Shown here piece by piece: positions 34,471 through 45,861 of a stretch of 64,000 nt of DNA. Numbering within the stretch: the stretch's first letter is position 1; the number at the start of each line of letters is the position of its first letter. The stretch is taken from positions 26,195,791 through 26,259,790 of the forward strand of contig NW_022145604.1 of the NCBI RefSeq assembly GCF_000002235.5. Direction: 5' to 3'. A model generated the notes under the pieces. The model saw only the letters and a program-made list of their open reading frames with translations, was not told where the DNA came from and did no database searches. The DNA comes from Strongylocentrotus purpuratus. Taxonomy: Eukaryota > Echinodermata > Echinoidea > Camarodonta > Strongylocentrotidae. The position numbers and the translations under genes are program-made.

Positions 34471-35452
34471 TGGTTATAATCTCCACAATAATTATGTGTA
34501 AGGTGTACACATATTTCTGCACAACTTCTCCCATTTTTATGTTGTTACATTACAAAGTTCTGTTCTGCCGCCTTGATAATGAGATGAGAAACACGTCTTA
34601 GAATCATTTTAATATCAAAATGTTACTGTGATTTTATTTTATTTTCTCATATAAATAGTCATTTGTTACTTTTTACAAAATTTGAATTCATAGAACGGTT
34701 TAACAACATATTCAAATTTATATGCATCCTTTTTGTTTAACAGTTGATTCTTTACAACCTAAAAGCTTGTCCCAGCCTTACCCGACATAGCAACAAGTAA
34801 TGTATCTCATCCATAACTTAGAATATGTTAGTAAACCGGTCTGTTTGTCCATTTTTCATTTCAAACACGTCACTTCTTGGCCGCATTATGTAGCAAAGAA
34901 AGAAAGGAAGGTAGAAGAGTTGCCAATTTAAAGACGAAACGTGATATGTATACCCCTGGAGGGGGCGCTGGAACATTTGGGGGCGGCATCAGCCTTACTT
35001 GAAACATAGAATGAACAATTTTACAAGGCTACTGATTGGAGGGAGGGAGGGTGAGCAAGATGGTCTATGTGCCTCCTGAACACCCCCCCCCCCTCCCCCT
35101 TCCCCTTTCTCCCTTCTCCCTTCTCCCGTTCCCTTTCTCTCCTTTCTTGTTATTTTTTTAAATACACAACTTCATGGGCCGGGGATGTGCCCCGTGCCCC
35201 CTACATCTACGCCACTGCATTCAAAGACACACAATGAACATGACACGAATAACGTTTGATTAATATTTTATTATACATTAATGTACATTTAATTCAGATA
35301 CAATCAGTTGAATATTGTCAAAGTGTATTATTCAAAGTTGTGTTCTTCGATTGATGATTAAAATTTTCGTACTTTTGAATGTGAAACGTCGAGTCTGCAT
35401 TGTTTATTCTGATATTGAAATCTTGTCTTCTTTGAGTTATATTGACTTTTTT
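34471..35452. other. Intergenic, C-rich polypyrimidine tract at 35083-35150
   Basis: A CCCTTCTCC-rich segment follows a C run. ACATCTACGCCACTGCATTC near 35200-35222 looks like a MITE terminus without a confirmed partner. No gene. Confidence 0.4.
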
Positions 35453-35624
35453 TAAAGAGAAGGTTGAAGGCGAAAAATAATTTTGTGAGCGTTTTCGTTG
35501 TTATCATGCAAGTGTGGAAGAACATCAGAGAATTTTTTTTTTTTTTGGTCTCGAGATTTGAAAATTTGACATTTTGCTCCGTTGGGGGGGGGGGGTAAGG
35601 TCAACTTTTTTAGGGTCAGCCATT

Positions 35625-35680
<56 letters not shown>

Positions 35681-36003
35681 TTTTATTTTAATTAAAACAA
35701 AAAAACCAAAGGGGGGGGGGGGTTCCTCCAAAATACACACATAAAAAATACCAAGGGGAGGGGGGGGTTAACCCCCCCCCCCCCTGTGTACGCGCCTGTG
35801 TAGTCCCATATACATCTTTCTGTGTACACAGTGCTTGTTACTTTTACCAAGACTGGGGTAAATTTCTAATCATTTTGATGACTCCAGAACCTTGTCGTAC
35901 ATAACAATTCTTATATGCTAGATGATCAACCTCTTTTGATCGATTTCACACCGTTTCTTGCACACTGCAATCGCATGATCAAAACTTAATTTTATCTTTA
36001 AAT
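35453..36003. mobile_element. MITE family B relative with internal insertion
   Basis: The left part shares CATGCAAGTGTGGAAGAACA with the 3512-3892 copy. The right part (35802-36000) is the family B half beginning TAGTCCCATATACATC. Between them about 270 bp with an (AT)n tract (35628-35662), G runs and C runs has been inserted. Confidence 0.6.
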
Positions 36004-36699
36004 TAAAAAAGAACTCGATCGCAAAAACTTTCACAAAAATCGACATAAAGATATTTCAATAGCTCTGTCCACCGTCAACATTTTGAAATGTGCAAACGTT
36101 ACAATGACGTATTACGTAGTCCGGACATGAGTTCTAAAGGTATAGTGCAACAATATATTTAAATTCCCTTTTTAGTCATTTCCTGAAAGTCTCTGTGATC
36201 TTGTTAAAGTATTTTAAAAAAACATCTAAACTGAGATAAAAGTAGCCTGGATTTTTAAAAGCAAGACCCTCAGTCTATTATACAAACAACATGTATATAA
36301 CTTATATAATTAACACTAAAGCATGCATGTATTGAATCAAATATCGCAATGGTAATGGTTATATAGCAAATTCGTTTGCAGGCAGATGGCTGAAATGCAT
36401 AATTGTGTACATTGCGTAAAAAACTTAAATAATTAATCAACAAACATAAATAAACTACGGTAAAATTATCCAGAATGTCGTATTAAGAGATAACAATGAT
36501 TGCATTTTCTAAATAAACCAGTTATACACCTACATATAAATCAATAAAGTTCGCTAAACAGGTATAACAATTGCTTCAATATATTCCACATTTTCAACAA
36601 TCTTATATGAAAGGTCGTTCGAAATAAGAAATAAGAGAGAACAAAAGGGCTGGAGGGAAGTAAAGAAGAGAGGTACGGAGGGAAAATACAGACAGCACA
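36004..36699. other. Intergenic, no gene recognised
   Basis: AT-rich. Words near 36000-36230 (CGATCGCAAAAACTTTCAC, CTGAAAGTCTCTGTGATC) again resemble the family G inverted ends, suggesting a diverged copy. Confidence 0.4.
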
Positions 36700-36714
36700 G
36701 GAGATCAAGGAAAA

Positions 36715-36775
36715 GTATGAGAGAGAAAGAGAAAGACAGAGGGAGAGAAAGGGAGGGAGAGAGAGAGAGAGAGAA

Positions 36776-36819
<44 letters not shown>
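36715..36819. repeat. (GA)n followed by (TA)n
   Basis: GA-rich purine tract from about 36715 to 36777, directly followed by about 20 TA dinucleotides to 36819. Confidence 0.95.
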
Positions 36820-36823
<4 letters not shown>

Positions 36824-37770
36824 CAGAGTTACAAGACTAGGGCTGAGGATGGGACTGCATAACGGACATATCGAAAATAAGGTAAAAAGTACCACTTTGA
36901 CATTTGAGAGAATACTGGTTGTAGATCCATTAATTATAATCACATTTTATATTTTGATTCTCGAGTTATAGATGACATATTTGTATATTGATAGGTAGGT
37001 ATGCATAAAATGAAGAAAAAAACGAAATATGGTTATTATTTACGTTTTTCGTATGTTGGCAAATCCAATGAGAATGGTCCACTCTCTCTAATATTGTGAC
37101 AGTTAAAAACTTATGCAGGTATCTATTGTCGAATATATAGATATAACCGATAAAACGTGTTGCTAAAGAGTATATTTTCATGGTTAAATCTGGCGTAGAG
37201 TATTGCTAATTCGACTGGGCATTTAAAAATGTACCTTCTGCTTTGGTATTAGAACGTTCTTAAACTGATTTTTTTTTTTCTTTCTCTTTGACATGTGCTT
37301 CTTTCCCGCAGGAATCTCTATTTCAGCTGCTCATTAACACGGAAGTTACTTGATAAACATATACAACATGTAATACATTTATTTAGTTTTTTGTTTTTGT
37401 TTAATATCAACACAGCCCTTAACCGTTTGTGATAATTTCAAACACACACACACAAGCACTCACACACATACACATCCACGCATACGCACTTACATACATG
37501 CACATACATAAATACATATTCATGATTAAATGGAAATTTAACATTCACTGATCGTTGGTCTGAGTAGAGAGGTACAATAAATGTTCAACAAGAAAAAATT
37601 ACCTAAATTTAGTTTCTAACATAGTTATAGGAGTAAGAAAGTAATAAATGTATGAAAGTTGAAATTACGTATGATGAAGAAATCCTTGCTTTGCTGTTTG
37701 TTCATGAATTGTGTGGTCTCATAATACATGTAATAGTTACCTTTTAAAAAATTAGATAATTTTCGATTCC
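36820..37770. other. Intergenic, no gene recognised
   Basis: AT-rich. Includes a CA-rich stretch at 37440-37495. No coding signal. Confidence 0.5.
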
Positions 37771-37776
37771 TTTATT
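37771..37776 (-). terminator. Candidate polyadenylation signal of the TRIM gene
   Basis: TTTATT on plus is AATAAA on minus. It lies 374 bp downstream of the TRIM stop codon, a plausible 3' UTR length. No closer AATAAA was noticed. Confidence 0.4.
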
Positions 37777-38149
37777 TTCCCTTTGGTTTTAAAGGGGCTT
37801 AGATTGTCTGCTGTTTCTTGCACTGGGTATACACTATCGTACGTTTCTATAAGCAGGATAAGCATGGTGCGGAGAGAGAGAGAGAGGGAATTACTGTCTC
37901 AAAATATCCACAAGAAATGCTGTTGAATACGAGTTTGCACTATAAGCCTAATTCTAACCATTAGCCTCTGAAGTGACTTTGCCGATAAGTGTTTGATAGA
38001 TTGTTGAAGGACTTTCATACAGCTGTTACATGTATTTCAGTGGAAAGGAGAAATTAGTTTTGCTGAACAGTCTGCGAAAAACCGGTCAGAATGGGCAAGC
38101 AAGTTGTGTTGTTTTGACCTTCTATTTCCCCCTTGCTCTGCTGATGAGG

Positions 38150-39937
38150 TCATGGCCTCGTAGGGCAGATGTCGTAATCACCAAACCCGACGTCGTTGAT
38201 CGTACCTGCTGGTTTCTGGAAGAGATAAATCCTATCCTTGGTGCAGAAACAGATCTCACCCGTGATCAGTTCCCTGATAGAATAGAACGGCATTGCAGAT
38301 ATCTCGATGGGCCAATCTTGGAAGAGCGTCTCTTTAAGTTTGAAGTCGGTTGTCGAGTCGTACCGACGGACCGTCAGAAGGTCCATTCCCGCGGTTCCGG
38401 CACGCTGAGAGACGTACGCGACGATCACCGTGTTGTCTCTGCAGACATCAGCAACGATTAGTTCGTCACACGTGTTGTGTGTGAGCTCGCCGATGGCATC
38501 CCCCTTCAGGTTCAACACCTTGAGTTTCCGCCATGAAACCAGGACCACCGCGCCACTTGGAGACACACGAATGTCAAGAGGTTCTATGCTGTCAAAGGTG
38601 ATCTCTCTTTGAGCAGCTCCACCTCGCGGCGAAAAGATCTGGATCTTCTTCGCTTTCTTGTACGCTACAAAAATAGCATGTTGTTCATCGACGCACAACT
38701 GGCCCGTTCCTCCTACGGTATTGTCGAGCGTCTCGAACTCGAAGCTTAGTTTCTCCATCGAAATACTGTAGATGTACAAGGTGTTGTCGGTGTCCAGAAT
38801 AACGCAACGACCGTCCGGAAGAAAGGCAACGCTTCTCACCAGGACACCGGCCATTGACTCGAGATGTTCCCATTTTCCATACGGGCTGAAAAAATTCAAG
38901 CCGCCGCTATTCTTGGAGTAGCCAACTGCTAACTTCCCATCTGGTGTTGCGCACATACTGCGCACCGCGCCCCTGTTCGGGGCAACATAATCGAATCGCA
39001 GTTTCCATTCTTCTGGATCTGCTCTTTCCGTCATGCCCATGTTCGTTGGCTCATTGGCATGGAATGTGAAACTCTCGGCATACGCTGACGACTCCTTGAC
39101 GATATCCAGATCAATGTCGTCCTCCAGGAGGGCTTCTAGTTCCTGACAAAGCGTGATGTAGGTCGACAGGGCCCCTCCACGCAGACGCTTCTTGTTATTG
39201 ATCAGCAAGTTGGAACTGATCTTCGAAAGTGATTCTGAGTATTTCTGTACGTAGTCTTCTACCGTCTGCAGTTTGTTCAGCAAGAACCCCTCGCGTTCTC
39301 TTGTCTCTTCAAGAATCGCATCCCGTTCTTCTTGAAGATGCTTGACATGCTCGTTAAAGGTCCTCCGGACGTCTTCGATCAGGTTACTCGCCGACGCTTC
39401 AACTCGCTTCATCTGAGTCGACACCAGCTCCTTTCTCTGTTCAAGCGCGGTCTTCTTAATGGCTGTCCTGTTGACGAGTGACTGTGTCATCTTGTCTCTT
39501 ACATTCATGCTTTCCATTTCGTAATCCGTGATCGGAACCACTTTGTGACGGAAATTAAAGTGCGACTGCGTACATAGGGAACATATGGCCTTTTGACAAG
39601 TATAGCAATAGTCGACCGCCTCTCTCGACTCATAGACCCTGCATCCAGAACATTTGATGGATGGCTCTGAGTAAGGGTTCTTGCAGGAGTCTACCAGTCC
39701 AGCTAGGGCTAGATTCTTGATGAGGTTGTTCGTATCTCCATGTGGAACGTGCGAAGACTTCTCACATTTGATGCAAGACACCGATTTCATAACCACGAAC
39801 TCTCCGATGCACTTACGGCAGAAGGAATGTCCACAGGACAGGTATCTAGGGTCTTGGAACTGCTTCTGGCACTGTGGACATCGCATCGCCTCCTCCAAGC
39901 GCTTCAGTGTTCTCTCTTCTTTGTTTTCCACCGCCAT
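38150..39937 (-). CDS. TRIM-type RING/B-box/coiled-coil E3 ubiquitin ligase (595 aa)
   Basis: Predicted ubiquitin ligase of the tripartite-motif class. The RING finger (residues 20-58) has all eight zinc ligands: C20, C23, C35, H37, C40, C43, C55 and C58. The B-box (96-131) has C96, C99, C111, C114, C119, C122, H126 and H131. Residues about 145-290 are a charged coiled coil for dimerisation. Residues about 330-595 repeat short beta-rich stretches such as VRSVAFLPDGRCVILDTDN and LDIRVSPSGAVVLVS, as in NHL/WD-type propellers, the likely substrate-binding part. I chose the ATG at 39937 (GACATGG context). The frame stays open upstream to 40024, but TCTTGTTTATTCCACAG ending at 39977 looks like a splice acceptor, so those codons are probably intron. 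The coding region is thus one exon, intact, and of usual family length. Many echinoderm TRIM genes are lineage-expanded, so no vertebrate ortholog is claimed. Confidence 0.9.
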   Translation of the reverse strand: MAVENKEERTLKRLEEAMRCPQCQKQFQDPRYLSCGHSFCRKCIGEFVVMKSVSCIKCEKSSHVPHGDTNNLIKNLALAGLVDSCKNPYSEPSIKCSGCRVYESREAVDYCYTCQKAICSLCTQSHFNFRHKVVPITDYEMESMNVRDKMTQSLVNRTAIKKTALEQRKELVSTQMKRVEASASNLIEDVRRTFNEHVKHLQEERDAILEETREREGFLLNKLQTVEDYVQKYSESLSKISSNLLINNKKRLRGGALSTYITLCQELEALLEDDIDLDIVKESSAYAESFTFHANEPTNMGMTERADPEEWKLRFDYVAPNRGAVRSMCATPDGKLAVGYSKNSGGLNFFSPYGKWEHLESMAGVLVRSVAFLPDGRCVILDTDNTLYIYSISMEKLSFEFETLDNTVGGTGQLCVDEQHAIFVAYKKAKKIQIFSPRGGAAQREITFDSIEPLDIRVSPSGAVVLVSWRKLKVLNLKGDAIGELTHNTCDELIVADVCRDNTVIVAYVSQRAGTAGMDLLTVRRYDSTTDFKLKETLFQDWPIEISAMPFYSIRELITGEICFCTKDRIYLFQKPAGTINDVGFGDYDICPTRP

Positions 39938-39976
39938 GTCCAAGCATTCTCTGGTTCCTATTCTCCTTTCAGAAAG
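39938..39976 (-). other. Probable 5' UTR part of the TRIM coding exon
   Basis: On minus the sequence TTTATTCCACAG before CTTTCTG gives a good acceptor at 39977/39976. The 39 bases from there to the ATG would be untranslated. The upstream exon was not found. Confidence 0.55.
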
Positions 39977-40159
39977 CTGTGGAATAAACAAGATCGAGAA
40001 GACATAAGATCTCATTGTAATCAATTTCCTAGAAGTGTCGAGGTATGTTGTGGATAAGTCAACGGAATAACGAGAATATAGATCTAATTGATGGAGTCTG
40101 AATCATGTCGTTAATAATTAACGTCTGCCACTCTCAACCCAAGTGAATATCATGGTTAC

Positions 40160-40451
40160 CTGGAGTGTTTCACAAAGACTAAGATCGACATTAAGTTGGA
40201 CTTAACTATGGCAAGCCGTTCATGCCACTAATTCCTCTAACCCATTCATGGCATTGGTTTCTCAAGGGACGTACAAATCGTGGTCACAAATCTACACAAT
40301 TTACGTCTTGTGATAGTTCATTATTGAAGGAAAAATATTATCCAAAGATCATAATTGAGAGACTAATGGTGAGAGATAACAGTGGCATGAACGGCATGCC
40401 ATATTTAAGTCCAACTTAAACTCGAGCTTAGTCTTTGTGAAACACCCCCTG
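40160..40451. mobile_element. Palindromic MITE, family D
   Basis: Second copy of the 31599-31898 element, about 292 bp. Ends GGAGTGTTTCACAAAGACTA and TAGTCTTTGTGAAACACCCC. It sits about 220 bp upstream of the TRIM start. Confidence 0.85.
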
Positions 40452-40613
40452 GTCATCGGTCGATATGAGAACGTTGTAGGCACCTTGAACAGTTTCGTGA
40501 ATAATGAGACAGTAGAGTATAACTTATTAACTTCAGTGGAACCTCCTGCAAACAAGCCCCTTGCGACCATGGAAGTTACTGTTGCAACCTTGATAATAAT
40601 TATCACGGCTCAA

Positions 40614-40893
40614 AAATAATAATAATATGGATATTTATATCGCGCCGGTGTACCGCGGTGTTCGTCAGGCTCTAACGCTCATGGCGCTTTACAGAGTCAT
40701 GTTACCATGGTTATAACCGAGCTGCCTAAGTGTAACTAGTGCTTAAGCATATCAGGTACCCATTTACACCTGGGTGGAGCGTGGCGAATGTAGATTAACG
40801 TCTTTCCAAAGGACATTAGTGCCACGGCGGGACTTGAACCCCGTAACTTGTGATCTGCAGTCGGGTGACTTATCCACTAGACCACAACTCCTC
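40614..40893 (-). mobile_element. tRNA-derived SINE, type 1 (antisense)
   Basis: AATAATAATAATATGG on plus is the tail. The body has GGTACCCATTTACACCTGGG, and the head has GGGACTTGAACCCC (B-box reversed) and CCACTAGACCACAACTCCTC. Slightly shortened internally compared with 13606-13970. Confidence 0.9.
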
Positions 40894-43299
40894 TAATAGA
40901 ATGCAAAAGTGCGACAGACTATGTCAGTTTGATATATAATAGTGTCGGGGTTCCAATGTCATGACTGTAGGTACAGTTTTAACAATAATACAAATGGACA
41001 GGTTCACAGCTTTGTAATTGTAAAGTGTCATCCAAAATAATAATACAGGCATGAAATTAAAACAAAGGAGTCTACAGAAAAGCATCTTTAATTATAATCG
41101 CCTCCTCCTACTCCATTAATTGAATTCTGTTTCAGAATCATAAAAAAACAATCAGATTCATAATGTTTTTACCATAATATTCAACATTCTTAACATATAT
41201 GTTTTTCCAATCCCATCAATGCCTGTGTATACCGTGAAAATGCCGGCATAGTACTGTTTTCATTCATGATTGCAGTCCCTGGTAATTATTAATTCACGCA
41301 CTGAACCTAGACCGTCATGCGAAAATATTTGTTCCATATGATTATGTCAATTGGAGCATTGAACCGTGGGTGTTTATTTGTTTTAAATTCCGCACCACCA
41401 CAGTTTCTAATGGGCTCCGACTTCGAAGGGGAAGTCTATCTTAGTCCGATACTAAATCAAATGAAGACAAATGAGAGAAATAGATCAGCGAAAGTACTGG
41501 GATCATTTGACAAAATAAAAGTCGATAACATGAAGTATTTAAGTTGCGCAAGATGAAAGACAAGCTGGCAACTTTGATATTATGCTTACTTTGCTCTACA
41601 TGTACGTAATTAATATCATTTAATGTATGTCTATTTAAGTTGAAGAAAAATAGAAAATTAACCCTTGACACAATATTGCACATAATCCCTTTACAGATTC
41701 CCTTTATGAAAACACCGATCAATAATTGAACCAGGAAAATGGAAATATATCCCATTTCTAGTAGAAGGATATTGAAGGGGACCTCGAAAGGTCCGTAACA
41801 GGGTTGCATACCTTTCGTTCGATCGAGAACAACTTTAAAACTTCATAACTTCCATAGGTCTGTAAGATTTTTCTCAAACATTCACTGATCTTTTTCTCCC
41901 ATTTCTTTTCTCTCATAAAAACCGACTTTAATACAGGGACACGAGGCACATACTCCCCCCCTTCCCCATTGAGTGGTGCATGAATAAACATAAAGACCAT
42001 GTCGGAAAGGATAGAAAGAAAAAGGAGGAAGATAGAAAAGGATGAGGAAAGAAGACACTGGACCTCCTTCCTCACTCTAAGCCTTTTATAATTCTCGCAT
42101 TTCATTTCTAAAAAAGACCCCCCCCCCCCCCCCCTCCCACCCCTCCTAAGTTGTTTCATTGACTCCTCACGATAGGAGAACTCACGACACGCCTTAGATA
42201 AAGACGGACTTTCACTTTGGGCACGCCATCACGGGACTGTATTATAGTCCCTACAGCAATGTTGCTATCAACAGAGCGAAGAGGGGTGTGCAAAGTCCAC
42301 GAAATCACGAAAACGTGTCTAAAGGGCTATACAAATGGTTCCCTATTGTCTAGTTCCTCAAACAATCAATATAAATATCATTCTATTTTTGTAAAGGTTA
42401 TCTGTATAAGTTGTCTGCAAAGCGTCATCGCCATTTTGATCGTGCCATTTGCAAGACTTTTAGAAAATATTAGGTTTCATACATGTTTCGTAGATAGATT
42501 TCTACTTGTATAGAAGTCGAGATTAAAAATAAAACACGCTCCTTGTACCTTATACGTTGTATTACTGGATTCCAGACATGGATATTGTTAAATATATTCA
42601 TATTTATTTTGTATTTCCCACATCTGAACGGCAGGATTCCAGCTTGCTTCCAAAACATAGACTCTGATTTACACAACGATTTAAACCCACTTCAGCAATC
42701 AGTATGGCAAATCTTAGATAGATTGCAGTTACTAGACTTTTATCGGCTTTTGTTTTCGTTTTTAGATAATAAAGTTACTTCGTTAATTCAAAATGAATTA
42801 TGAATATTGCTAATTGTTCCAACGCTTTATAAGGGAATCTCGAACTCAGAAATATAAATCCCAAATTATATAAAGCTCTTAGACTGCGGCATAATGAATT
42901 TGGGTTTGGGTGAAGGGGGGGGGGGGAGGGGGCACATAATATAATTGTATTGCTCCCCCCCCCCCCCGCGACACTACTGATTATAGCAAGAGATAGCTAT
43001 AGAGCTTAACGGCGGTATGAATACCATTTCTTTTGGATAGGCCTATAAACATATTATAAGTTAGCTTTACCGATATGATATGAACATTAAAGGATGCACT
43101 CATACCTGCATAAAGTAGCAATCCATGGCTTACTATTTTGTGTCTTCTCAATTTACCAAACGCAAACTCGACTAACGATCCCATTTATAGCCCTTTGCTT
43201 CTCATATTCATATAAATACAAAGTGTCATACTCACTTAATATTCTAGCAGTTATTAACAGTCACAGCTCACTACAAACATAAACGAGACGGCTCTAGAT
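40894..43299. other. Intergenic, no gene recognised
   Basis: Mostly AT-rich. C runs at 42119-42134 and 42955-42967, and a G run at 42916-42926, probably mark transposon termini. The frames 41317-41556, 41758-42159 and 42217-42513 lack any domain. Confidence 0.45.
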
Positions 43300-43399
43300 G
43301 TTAATAGTCCAGTTTATTCTCTCCACAATCCGAAAGAAGTTATATTCCTGGAGTTGTCCAAGAGTTTGCCTCCACGTTCGATCTATCCGCTGCCTCAAA

Positions 43400-43521
43400 A
43401 TGGGTTTCCCCGGCACTACACCTCTCAACTTGCCAAAAACTGAGCCAAGCGTGACGTCATGTTTTATGAACGTCTTTTACCCTGAATGCAGGAACCGATA
43501 TGCGTGGTCGTTCGGAACCCG
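43400..43521 (+). CDS. Candidate first coding exon, unrecognised
   Basis: An ATG at 43400 (AAAATGG context) opens 40 codons with a non-repetitive, protein-like composition containing SCFMNVFYPECRNRYAWSF. It ends at CCCG followed by GTAAGT at 43522, a consensus 5' splice donor. I do not recognise the peptide and cannot find the next exon, so this may be chance. No repeat covers it. Confidence 0.2.
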
Positions 43522-43522
43522 G

Positions 43523-44554
43523 TAAGTCGTCTGCTTTTGGAAGGACTGATTATTATGTCGGTATCATTAATATAACAACGCCGCACATACCACCTTTTCA
43601 AAATTCACCCATTCTCTAAACAATCTCGCAAACCATAAACTGAAAGCATAAATGAGTTTGTGGAGTACAACAAGGAAGTGTTGCGCACGGAAAGTGTAGT
43701 GTTTCCGATTTCTAAAAAGGGCAATTGAAAATACCAGTATAGTTGTGAAAGGGTATTCTCGTAATATCACATCCAAAATATACGTTTATTGTGTGGCATT
43801 CGACGCAGAGGGATGAAAGAGCCGAAAATTTGACAAGCCAAGAAAACACGAACCACTCCTTTCAGCCCCCCCCCCCCCCCAGAAGAAAAACAAAATAATA
43901 AAAATGTTTATGTATTATATGTTGCAGAGCCCCTTTCTCCATCTAAGATAGGAGGAGTTACTATGGTATCAAAATAAAGTAAGTTACAGGAAAGGGGTGT
44001 TTTTTTTTTACCCCTAACTCCCGAATCCCTCCCCCCCCCCCACGAAGATTCACATTGCCAATTAATCAACGGTATAACAATAGATATCATCGTGTAACTT
44101 ACAAGCGTGGATAGAAAGTGAAACTGTGTGTATCGATTAGCAACATAGTATTTTCCTTTTAAGTATACTCGTTTGGATGTTTATAATGCTTCGGGTTCTC
44201 ACGTGCACGCAATGGTGATCATAATATTTCGCTCTTGTATAGTACCTACGAGCTTCCCATATTTGGACTTTGTTTATATTTTTTACCATGTCTTTTGCTC
44301 CGGCATTCGTAGCGCTTAGCTCAGTGCTGATAATCCAATGAAGAAATCCTACAATGTACAAACACAGGGGCGGACCCAGGATGGAGGGGGCGGGCGGGCC
44401 CCCACCTCTGACCCCCAAAATAGTTTTTTTTTTAATGGTAACGTTGATGTTATCCCCCCCCCCCCCCCCCCCCGTTGAGTAAAATTGCTGATTCGCCGCT
44501 AAATATTTTCTCACAAATTGGGCCCCCGCTGGATCCCTGTACCCACAAACAGTG
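43523..44554. other. Intergenic with G/C runs
   Basis: C runs at 43866-43880, 44030-44041 and 44455-44473, and GGGCGGACCCAGGATGG near 44369, mark degraded transposon ends. No gene recognised. Confidence 0.4.
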
Positions 44555-44690
44555 TGCGACACCTGGGTGGAGAGTGGCACATGTAGATTATTGTCTTGCC
44601 ATAGGATATTGGTGCCGCGGTGGGGATTCGAACCCTGTGCCTTGTGATTCACAGTTCAGTGATGTATCCACTAGACCACAACGCCTCTAC
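44555..44690 (-). mobile_element. tRNA-derived SINE, type 1 (5' part, antisense)
   Basis: Contains ACACCTGGGTGGAGAGTGGC, GGGATTCGAACCCTG (reversed B-box near 44625) and CCACTAGACCACAACGCCTC. The 3' body and tail are absent. Confidence 0.85.
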
Positions 44691-44821
44691 ACCGGCCGCT
44701 CTGTTTGGGGTTTGCATTCATTCCATTGGGGGGAGGGGGGGCGTTCGTTCTTCACACCATGATTTGTTTTCTCATGTTATGAAGTTATATATATATATAT
44801 ATATATTTGTATTCATTTATG

Positions 44822-44949
44822 AATCTTCGGCTTCTACTATAAAGATCAAAGTAATTCCATAACCAGACTTGGCCTCTGATTAACTAAAGCTGTAAAGACC
44901 CCCCCCCCCCCCCAAAAAAAAAAAAAAAAAAAAAAAAAGATTTTGATTT

Positions 44950-44986
<37 letters not shown>

Positions 44987-45069
44987 GGGGGGGGGGGTTC
45001 TTTACAGCTTTAGTTAATCAAAGGCCAAGTCTGGTTATGGAATTACTTTGATCTTTATAGTAGAAGCAG
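44822..45069. repeat. Near-perfect palindrome with homopolymer core
   Basis: The left arm from TTCTACTATAAAGATCAAAG (about 44832) to GCTGTAAAGA and a C run is repeated inverted at about 44998-45066 with only about two differences. The centre holds C, A, T and G homopolymer runs, themselves complementary (CCC...AAA and TTT...GGG). An unbroken (TA)n tract (44791-44808) lies just outside the left arm. Confidence 0.9.
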
Positions 45070-45861
45070 AAAAATCATACAGATAGATCAAAAACAGTTT
45101 AAGGTAAATCAAACGACTAATAAGGAATTTGTGAAGTTTTTAATTAAATGAAAAACCATGGAAAACTCTTAAAATCACTAGACAAATTGGTAAAGCAATG
45201 AATTCCCGCACAACTCACGTATTAATTTTCTTGTATTGATTACACGAATGTTTAATTATCTTTTGGCAAATAAATGAATTTTCCATTACTTAAACCAAGT
45301 TATGTTTGTAGTTATTTTTTATTGCATAATAAACTCTTCATAACCCTGAATATTTTTAATTTTTGATATGAAATTAAAAAGTAAGTGATGAAAAAAATGT
45401 GATTTTTTTTTTTTTAAACGTCGATTACTAAAATATTTTGTGAAAGTGTACATGCAAGACACATTGTTTCAAATAATAACTTGGTTCAAGTTATGAGAAG
45501 AATCGTATTCTTGGACTAGAAATTCAGTATACAATTCATGTCGTCAGTAAAGTTTGTCATGCTTTTTGCTTTTTTTAAAATTTCATTACAAACATCAGTT
45601 TCTTTTTCCTTGTCCGCTTTTCCCCCTTACGCTTTTTATTCTCTTTATCTCATTTGTTTGCCTTTATTGAAAGCAACGTATTCATAGACTGGACTCACCC
45701 TTTCAAATTTTTCCACGCACTTCTCTAGTTTTGTCTTTTACATTAATAAAAGTCTCAAACAAAAATGATAGTCAGATACCTATACATTTTTCAAACCAAA
45801 GTTTATTGCCTATACATACAAAAATAATAATAATAATAATGATCTCGAAATATACCTCTCT
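45070..45861. other. AT-rich intergenic
   Basis: No gene or repeat recognised apart from A/T runs. Confidence 0.5.

Noticed and set aside
39938..40024. N-terminal extension of the TRIM protein from an ATG at 40024
   Set aside because: The extra 29 codons contain a good splice acceptor, and the first ATG in good context followed directly by the RING domain is at 39937.
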